A stretch of 38,467 nucleotides of DNA from Gammaproteobacteria bacterium (GTDB lineage Bacteria > Pseudomonadota > Gammaproteobacteria > Pseudomonadales > Pseudohongiellaceae): positions 1 to 38,467 of the forward strand of contig JAPKAI010000019.1 in NCBI GenBank assembly GCA_028825335.1, given 5' to 3'. The notes under the pieces were generated by a model. It was not told where the DNA came from. It saw nothing but the letters and a program-made list of their open reading frames with translations, and did not search any database. Below, one piece after another: positions 33,053-38,467 of this stretch. Position 1 is the stretch's first letter; every line of letters starts with the position of its first letter. The position numbers were made by a program, and so were the translations under genes.

Positions 33053-33987
33053 GACGACTCCTCAACTAGATTAACAAAAATTTCTTCCAGGGAACTCTGT
33101 GTCGTGTTCAAGTCGCGAAACGCGATGCCGGCTAACTTAAGATCATCCATCAATGCGGTTATGCCAGTGCGATCTCCCTGCGTAGTAAAGGTATAAACTA
33201 GCTGTAACCCGTTCTCGCTAAGCTCAAGTTCGTAGTCGGCCATACTTTCGGGTACAACGCTCAATTGATCGCAGAGATCCAGGATCAATTGCTTCTTGCC
33301 AAGCTTCGCCATCAGCTTGTCTTTGTCTTCCATCAGAATGATCTCCCCATTGTTGATCACTCCAACTCGATCCGCTATCTCTTCAGCCTCTTCAATATAG
33401 TGTGTGGTTAGAATGATCGTTACGCCTTCAGCTTTTAGTTCGCGCACGATCCCCCACATGTCTTTCCTAAGATTGACATCCACACCCGCCGTAGGTTCGT
33501 CGAGAAACAATACAATCGGCTCATGGGAGAGCGCCTTTGCGATTAATACGCGACGCTTCATGCCTCCGGACAACGTCATGATCATATCGTCTTTCTTGTC
33601 CCACAGAGACAGAGAGCGAAGTACTTTCTCGATATGCGCAGCATTCGGAGGCTTGCCAAACAGGCCGCGACTAAACGAGACCGTATTGAAAACAGTCTCG
33701 AAGGAATCGGTCGTGAGCTCCTGAGGAACTAGGCCTATGATCGAGCGTGTCTTGCGGAAGTCTTTAATGATGTCGTAGCCATCAACTCTCACTGTCCCAG
33801 AGCTAGGATTCACGATGCCGCAAACGACTGAGATAAGAGTTGTCTTACCAGCACCGTTTGGTCCGAGTAGAGCGACAATCTCCCCTTTCTCAATTTCGAG
33901 GTTTATATCTTTGAGTGCGTGAAAGCCGCCCGAATAGAATTTATTCAAGCCGTTAATGCACAGTATAGATTTTTCGTCGGAGCTCAT
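33049..33987 (-). CDS. yadG: ABC transporter ATPase YadG
   Basis: 312 residues, one nucleotide-binding domain: Walker [10 protein letters not shown] at 42-50, Q-loop VPQEL near 87-91, signature LSGG at 139-142, Walker [11 protein letters not shown] at 161-170 and H-loop [18 protein letters not shown]. After about residue 220 the C-terminal extension carries a short regulatory region ending in [16 protein letters not shown], as in E. coli YadG (308 residues). It energises YadH, the next gene, to form an exporter. It starts the operon. Confidence 0.92.
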   Translation of the reverse strand: MSSDEKSILCINGLNKFYSGGFHALKDINLEIEKGEIVALLGPNGAGKTTLISVVCGIVNPSSGTVRVDGYDIIKDFRKTRSIIGLVPQELTTDSFETVFNTVSFSRGLFGKPPNAAHIEKVLRSLSLWDKKDDMIMTLSGGMKRRVLIAKALSHEPIVLFLDEPTAGVDVNLRKDMWGIVRELKAEGVTIILTTHYIEEAEEIADRVGVINNGEIILMEDKDKLMAKLGKKQLILDLCDQLSVVPESMADYELELSENGLQLVYTFTTQGDRTGITALMDDLKLAGIAFRDLNTTQSSLEEIFVNLVEESS

Positions 33988-34077
33988 GGGCGAAAGAGTA
34001 TGAACACAGTCACATGCAAATACAACTTACGGTGTGGATGAGTTCTATCCGGCGCCAGTGCCACCTATACTAGCGCC

Positions 34078-34203
34078 ATGTCTGAAGAACTCCATGTGGG
34101 GATCGACCGAACGATTCCCGCGGTAGCCGCTATTGCAGCTGCAGTAGCCTGCTTCTATCTGAGCTGGGTGTTAGCCAACGTATGGTGTGAGCCGATGATC
34201 TGA
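34078..34203 (+). CDS. Possible 41-residue membrane peptide or gene fragment
   Basis: A frame from ATG 34078 encodes MSEELHVGIDRTIPAVAAI followed by an Ala-rich hydrophobic helix ending NVWCEPMI. It has no clear ribosome-binding site and stops four bases before the start of the decayed membrane gene at 34208. It may be part of the same degraded locus or a chance frame. Confidence 0.25.
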   Translation: MSEELHVGIDRTIPAVAAIAAAVACFYLSWVLANVWCEPMI

Positions 34204-34207
34204 AACG

Positions 34208-34729
34208 ATGACAATTGAGTACGCCTTAGTGTTGGTCCGCTCCTGCTCGAACTCATCCTACTGCACTCGGGCGCCTTAATGGTCGGCTTACTCGGTCAGC
34301 AACAGAACAGCAAACAACAACTAAAAGTAGCTGCCACCCTGTTCACTTTCTATTCAGTAGTAGTATGGGTCTTTGCTATGTCTCTGGACACACAGGCATT
34401 GCTTTGGGTTTTTGCCAGCATAATATTAGGGATCAACTACTGAACCCCAAAGAAAGCAAGAAGGCGCTTATGGCGAGACCGGGCATTGGCGTGCTACTTT
34501 ATCTGCCTGTCGTATTTGGTACGGTGCTCCTCCCGATACCCGAGCTCGGTATTGAATGAGGGCTATCCAGACCGAGGCGGCGGCCTCTGGGAGATAGAGA
34601 AAGAGAAAGAGAAAGAGAACTGAAGCGTGTAATCGCAGGCACTGCACTGTGTATCCTAATAGGCCTCGCCGAGATCACCGTGCTGCGGCCATCGAGCAAA
34701 CTGGGCAGCGGCAATGCTCCAAATGAATA
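34208..34729 (+). pseudogene. Multiply frameshifted membrane-protein gene
   Basis: Pieces of one protein lie in different frames, in order: MTIEYALVL (34208 on), GPLLLELILLHSGALMVGLL, LFTFYSVVVWVFAMSLDTQALL, then LLNPKESKKALMARP with GVLLYLPVVFGTVLLPIPELGI, then GYPDRGGGLWEIE, and finally KRVIAGTALCILIGLAE. From memory, an uncharacterised family in gammaproteobacteria runs LLLE-ILLHSG-FM through LPELG to GSGLWVEEP-R-IAFG-LYF-LLGLAE in one frame, so at least four shifts have occurred. The last shift falls in an AGAGAA repeat. The product would have about four membrane segments. Function unknown. Confidence 0.6.
34596..34619 (+). repeat. AGAGAA hexanucleotide microsatellite
   Basis: Four tandem copies of AGAGAA inside the decayed membrane gene. 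In one frame it reads KEKEKE before a stop, in another ERERERE leading into KRVIAG. It joins two otherwise family-like segments in different frames. Confidence 0.85.
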
Positions 34730-34757
34730 AATCAGCTATTAAGATAAGAAGACGCAA

Positions 34758-36107
34758 ATGAACCGATTGAACAACAACGACAAACACTCGAAGCTTTTAG
34801 AGATGTTGAATGTAATGAAACTGAGAAGAACATCTCTGCTTTTATTGTCCGTATTCTTTTTCACGTTTTCTGGATATGCGCAGGATACTGTTGAGCCCTC
34901 ACTCAACACCGAAGAGATTGCACTCACTTCCTGGCTGGATTCGCAGGAAGGAAATATGCTCGAGATGCTCGAGCGGATCACCAATATTAATTCAGGAAGT
35001 CTCAACAAGCAGGGCGTCAATGAACTCGCTTCGATATTTAGCGAGGAGTTACGCCAGCTAGGCTTTTCACTCTCTACCTTGCCCGGAGAAGTCATCGAGA
35101 TGCCGAGCTGCCCAGGCAGCGACTACAACGTCGACGTCGCCGATCATATTCTTGCGAGCAAGAACGGCAGTGGCTCAAAACTATTAATAATGGGCCATCT
35201 GGATACGGTGTTTCCGCCGAGCAGCCCGTTCCAAAAATTTAGTCGCGAAGGTGACACCATGTATGGACCTGGCGTATCCGACATGAAGGGCGGTTTGGTC
35301 GTGATGCTATATGCACTCAAGGCGCTGAACGAAAGCGGCGAGCTGAGGGATAAGTCTATTACCGTGCTACTCAATAGCGACGAGGAAATGGGCTCGCTCT
35401 CGTCCAGAAAGTATCTCGAAGAGCAGGCGCTACTTCACGACTGGGGCCTAGTGTATGAATCATCTGGCAATAATCGACTCACTAGAGAACGCAAGGGATT
35501 GGGTCAGGCACGTTTCGTCGTGCATGGCAGAGCGTCTCATGCAGGTGGCGCTCATGAGCAAGGCAGGTCAGCGATCAAAGAGCTAGCCTACAAGGTCGTG
35601 CAGATTGAGAACATTACAGATTATGAGACCGGAGTAACCGTCAACGTGGGCGTGATTAGCGGCGGCGAAGCACGCAATACAGTCGCTCCCTGTGCAGAAG
35701 CACTAATAGATCTGCGCTATCCAGAAGCACAGCAAGGTATTGATGCGGTCGCCCAGTTCGAAGAAATTTTCGGTACCGTCTTTAGCTATCCAGTGGACTC
35801 TGGAGAAATAACGACAGAAAGTTGGACCAATCTACATCGCCCGGCAAAGATAGCCACACCTGAATCGGACTATCTATTGAACAAAACCATCGCCATTGGC
35901 CGCCTGCTAGGACAGGAGTTAGGTGTTGGTGATTCCGGTGGGGGAACCGACGGATCACTTACTCAGGCAGTTGGGCTGCCGACGCTGGATTCCCTAGGCA
36001 GCGCCGGCACCGGCGGCCACTCCAATAGGGAGCAGGGTCGGGTGAGTTCGCTGGTTGAACGCGCGAAACTCAGCGCGGTACTTATCCGTAGACTGGCAGC
36101 AGAATAA
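34758..36107 (+). CDS. Secreted M20 metallopeptidase (glutamate carboxypeptidase-like)
   Basis: 449 residues if started at ATG 34758; 430 if Met20 (34815) is the start, which places a normal signal peptide (KLRRTSLLLLSVFFFTFSGYAQD) at the N terminus. The M20 dizinc site is clear: His147-x-Asp149 in MGHLDTVFP, Asp175 in GPGVSDMKGG, Glu209-Glu210 in LLNSDEEMGS, and C-terminal His in GTGGHSNREQ. The dimerisation domain contains HGRASHAGGAHEQGRSA. Together they match Pseudomonas carboxypeptidase G2-type enzymes, which release C-terminal glutamate from folate or peptides. The true substrate is unknown. It lies about 100 bp upstream of the MFS gene, in the same direction. Confidence 0.89.
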   Translation: MNRLNNNDKHSKLLEMLNVMKLRRTSLLLLSVFFFTFSGYAQDTVEPSLNTEEIALTSWLDSQEGNMLEMLERITNINSGSLNKQGVNELASIFSEELRQLGFSLSTLPGEVIEMPSCPGSDYNVDVADHILASKNGSGSKLLIMGHLDTVFPPSSPFQKFSREGDTMYGPGVSDMKGGLVVMLYALKALNESGELRDKSITVLLNSDEEMGSLSSRKYLEEQALLHDWGLVYESSGNNRLTRERKGLGQARFVVHGRASHAGGAHEQGRSAIKELAYKVVQIENITDYETGVTVNVGVISGGEARNTVAPCAEALIDLRYPEAQQGIDAVAQFEEIFGTVFSYPVDSGEITTESWTNLHRPAKIATPESDYLLNKTIAIGRLLGQELGVGDSGGGTDGSLTQAVGLPTLDSLGSAGTGGHSNREQGRVSSLVERAKLSAVLIRRLAAE

Positions 36108-36210
36108 GTGTTTTGATGCTATAGATCGAAGCGCAGTCAATGACCTGGGCTCTTAGTACCGGTTAGATTCTTTGCTGACGGGTGAAAAAAAATAACGCTG
36201 AGGACAGCGA

Positions 36211-37566
36211 ATGACTGCAAACCTTGATAATAGCTCCGAAAACACCTCGGAAGATTTAGCATCCAACTTGTCGCCAGAAAAAGTAGCTGCCGTCAAAGCC
36301 TACCAGAACCCTTATTACCGCTATCTAGTGTTAGGCATTCTCACCGCCGCCTACGTCTCTAATTTCGTAGACAGGCAGGTCATCAATGTTCTCGCGCAAT
36401 TCATCATCGACGACCTACAGATTAGCGATGGTCAATTCGGCATGCTATCCGGCCTCGCCTTCGCATTAATCTACACAACCCTTGGCATACCCATCGCACG
36501 TCTGGCCGACATCAGTAACCGACGCAATATTATTGCCATATCAATTACCATATGGAGCATAATGACAGCTCTCTGTGGAGCGGCGAATAATTTCTTTCAG
36601 CTATTCATGGCTAGGTTTGGCGTCGGCGTCGGAGAAGCAGGCGGATCGCCCCCAGCTCACTCTATTGTCTCTGATATTTTCCCAGCGGAGCAACGGGCTA
36701 CGGCTTTATCCATCTATTCTCTCGGAGTATACGGCGGCATTCTGGTCGGTACAGTCGGCGGCGCCTATCTCGTTCAATATTTCAATTGGCGTGTTGCTTT
36801 TGTAGTGGTTGCCATTCCGGGAATATTTCTCGCGCTACTCGTTAGATTCGTAATCAAAGAGCCGCCACGTGGCATGGCCGAAGCGCGCAAAGACGTGGCG
36901 CCACCGGGTTTTCTGCGTGTGCTGCATTTTCTTTGGGATAGAAAATCGTTCCGACACCTCTCCTTTGCCTGCGCACTGCATGCCTTCGTTACCTATGGCA
37001 TGGGCAACTTTATGCCGCTATTTCTAGGGCGCGTCCATGGCATGCCAATTCTAGATGTGGGCTGGTACTACGGCCTGATCGCGGGGATCGGTGGTTTGGC
37101 CGGCACCTTCTTCGGTGGTTGGATGTCAGACCGTATGGCCAACAAGACCGGAGACAAAACCTGGTATGTGTGGATTCCCTTCATCTCAACACTGGCGGCA
37201 ATTCCTCTAGGACTGATTACTTTTTTGGCGATGCCGAACGGGTATACCGCGGCATTTTCCTACTTTCTGCCGGTATTCTGTGGCGGATGGTATCTTGCGC
37301 CCTGCATTGCATCCACTCACTTCCTAGTTGGCATTCGTATGCGCGCCATGGCATCGGCGATATTGCTGTTCATGTTAAATTTAATCGGCTTGGGACTAGG
37401 CCCAATGCTAACTGGCTTCATGAGTGATTTCTTCGAACCAACCTACGGCTCTGATTCGTTACGCTACGCGATGTCGATTACGCTGCTGGTGAATTTCTGG
37501 TGCGCCTTCCACTATTGGAAAGCGAGTCGAACGATTGCTGCAGATTTCGATAGGGCTCCAGACTAA
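36211..37566 (+). CDS. MFS transporter, Spinster (SPNS)-like
   Basis: 451 residues with twelve membrane segments. The first loop NFVDRQVINVLAQFIIDDLQ and the GIPIARLADISNRRNIIAI block between helices 2 and 3 are hallmarks of the bacterial Spinster-like group; GVGVGEAGGSPPAHSIVSDIF and WRVAFVVVAIPG follow. A central charged loop (KEPPRGMAEARKDVAPP) separates the halves. The second half contains GGWMSDRMANKTG. Substrates of bacterial members are mostly unknown; organic acids or lipids are reported for relatives. GAGGA precedes ATG 36211. The first 20-25 residues are acidic and cytoplasmic. Confidence 0.9.
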   Translation: MTANLDNSSENTSEDLASNLSPEKVAAVKAYQNPYYRYLVLGILTAAYVSNFVDRQVINVLAQFIIDDLQISDGQFGMLSGLAFALIYTTLGIPIARLADISNRRNIIAISITIWSIMTALCGAANNFFQLFMARFGVGVGEAGGSPPAHSIVSDIFPAEQRATALSIYSLGVYGGILVGTVGGAYLVQYFNWRVAFVVVAIPGIFLALLVRFVIKEPPRGMAEARKDVAPPGFLRVLHFLWDRKSFRHLSFACALHAFVTYGMGNFMPLFLGRVHGMPILDVGWYYGLIAGIGGLAGTFFGGWMSDRMANKTGDKTWYVWIPFISTLAAIPLGLITFLAMPNGYTAAFSYFLPVFCGGWYLAPCIASTHFLVGIRMRAMASAILLFMLNLIGLGLGPMLTGFMSDFFEPTYGSDSLRYAMSITLLVNFWCAFHYWKASRTIAADFDRAPD

Positions 37567-37690
37567 CTGGCTTCTAACCAGTTGACCGGGATTTCGAAAG
37601 GAGCGCAGCTCTACAAACCGCACCGTTATAGCGCGGCCAGAAGGGCGAAGGATTTAGCTAAGATAAATTCTGAGTCAATCTCTCACGGTC

Positions 37691-37714
37691 GATCAAAGTA
37701 CTGCCCCTTTGATC
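37691..37714. terminator. Weak hairpin between convergent MFS and radA genes
   Basis: GATCAAAG, eight loop bases, CTTTGATC, followed by TTATT. It lies between the MFS stop and the radA stop. The stem is AT-rich and the U-tract poor, so termination activity is uncertain. Confidence 0.35.
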
Positions 37715-37736
37715 TTATTGGTTGTTAGGAGAGTTG

Positions 37737-38467
37737 CTAGATCGCCTCGAGAGCCTGAGTAATTTTGCTAACGCCGATTACCTCAATCCCTGGAATCTTG
37801 TTCTTCGGCGCATTCGCCTTCGGTACGATAGCTCTAGTGAAGCCATGCTTAGCAGCCTCCTGCAATCGTTCCTGCCCACCGGGCACAGGTCGAATCTCAC
37901 CCGCTAAGCCCACCTCTCCAAACACGACCAGATCCTTAGGTAGGGATTTATCCTGAAAGCTGGATACTATCGCGAGCAACAATGCCAAGTCGGCACTTGT
38001 CTCGGTCACTTTGACCCCGCCCACGACGTTAACGTAGACATCCTGATCCGCCATATACAATCCTCCATGACGGTGTAGAACTGCTAGCAGCATAGCTAAG
38101 CGGTTCTGCTCGAGACCCACTGCCACTCGACGCGGGTTACCCAATTGACTGCCATCGACCAGAGCTTGAATCTCCACCAGCAAAGGGCGCGTGCCCTCCC
38201 ACAACACCATGACTATCGAGCCAGGTGTATCTTCTTCGGTTCGCGCCAAAAATATCGCAGAGGGATTCTTAACTTCTTTGAGCCCAGTTTCCGTCATCGC
38301 AAACACGCCTAGCTCGTTGACTGCTCCAAAGCGATTCTTCTGCCCGCGTAGGATGCGATACTTACTGTCGTTGCCGCCTTCCAACATGATGAAGCAATCG
38401 ATCATATGCTCCAACACCTTGGGGCCCGCCAGATTGCCATCCTTGGTCACGTGACCAACCAGAAATA
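37737..38467 (-). CDS. radA: DNA repair protein RadA (Sms), C-terminal part
   Basis: About 243 C-terminal residues; the gene runs off the right edge. The visible part starts inside the ATPase domain, LVGHVTKDGNLAGPKVLEHM, and includes the RadA-specific RGQKNRFGAVNELGVF (KNRFG motif) near its middle and then the Lon-like P domain (LVEIQALVDGSQLGNPRRVAVGLEQNR, LVVFGEVGLAGEIRPVPGGQERL). RadA is a hexameric branch-migration helicase that works with RecA in recombinational repair. The zinc finger and Walker A lie outside the window. It is convergent with the MFS gene. Confidence 0.97.
   Translation of the reverse strand, partial: FLVGHVTKDGNLAGPKVLEHMIDCFIMLEGGNDSKYRILRGQKNRFGAVNELGVFAMTETGLKEVKNPSAIFLARTEEDTPGSIVMVLWEGTRPLLVEIQALVDGSQLGNPRRVAVGLEQNRLAMLLAVLHRHGGLYMADQDVYVNVVGGVKVTETSADLALLLAIVSSFQDKSLPKDLVVFGEVGLAGEIRPVPGGQERLQEAAKHGFTRAIVPKANAPKNKIPGIEVIGVSKITQALEAI

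Overview
The window looks like a chromosomal segment of a free-living, probably marine or aquatic gammaproteobacterium. The housekeeping genes support this: EttA, GlyA, NrdR, RibD/RibE/RibBA and RadA read like gammaproteobacterial orthologues, as do YadGH, TcyP and an RlmK-type methyltransferase. The accessory genes (secreted PQQ dehydrogenase, YVTN propeller with CXXCH, secreted amidase, GDSL esterase, Spinster-type MFS) are typical of heterotrophic marine lineages. I cannot name a genus. No rRNA, tRNA, CRISPR array, integrase or insertion sequence was seen.

Layout. 1-3870 (minus): glyA, nrdR, ribD, ribE and the first codons of ribBA, a one-carbon, nucleotide-regulation and riboflavin block. 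4224-5894 (plus): ettA. 5921-7721 (minus): an overlapping pair resembling phage lambda P and a protein with three DnaT-like domains, probably a chromosomal helicase-loading or replication-restart module. 7942-8820 (plus): a P-loop glycerate-kinase-like protein preceded by a perfect 8-8-8 dyad. 8850-10430 (minus): a metal-efflux permease and a ZntR-like MerR regulator behind a promoter with the 19-bp spacer typical of MerR control. 10493-14215: three esterase or hydrolase genes and one decayed CXXCH gene. 14356-17375 (minus): a periplasmic PQQ dehydrogenase and an MscS channel. 17476-20386 (plus): stand-alone RlmK, two small secreted proteins and two gene remnants. 20420-23749 (minus): a YVTN/cytochrome protein and a secreted amidase. 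24004-28304 (minus): a four-gene operon ending in a strong terminator. 29027-32290: cupin, TIGR01777 epimerase-like, SDR, NTF2-like protein and a decayed ChrR-type cupin. 32291-33987 (minus): yadH and yadG. 34208-34729: a heavily frameshifted membrane gene containing an AGAGAA microsatellite. 34758-37566 (plus): secreted M20 peptidase and MFS transporter. 37737-end (minus): 3' part of radA.

How the genes may work together. The most interesting group is the operon FAD amine/amino-acid oxidase (Tat-exported) - diheme cytochrome c - TcyP-like symporter - RidA with its own signal peptide. It reads as a possible periplasmic amino-acid oxidation pathway: oxidase to imine, RidA to hydrolyse the imine, cytochrome c to take electrons, symporter to import product or substrate. 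This is inferred from gene content and signals, not shown.

A second theme is gene decay. Five remnants occur in one 38-kb window, and three of them start within a few bases of the stop codon of an intact neighbour, as if deletions had stopped at the edge of a gene under selection.
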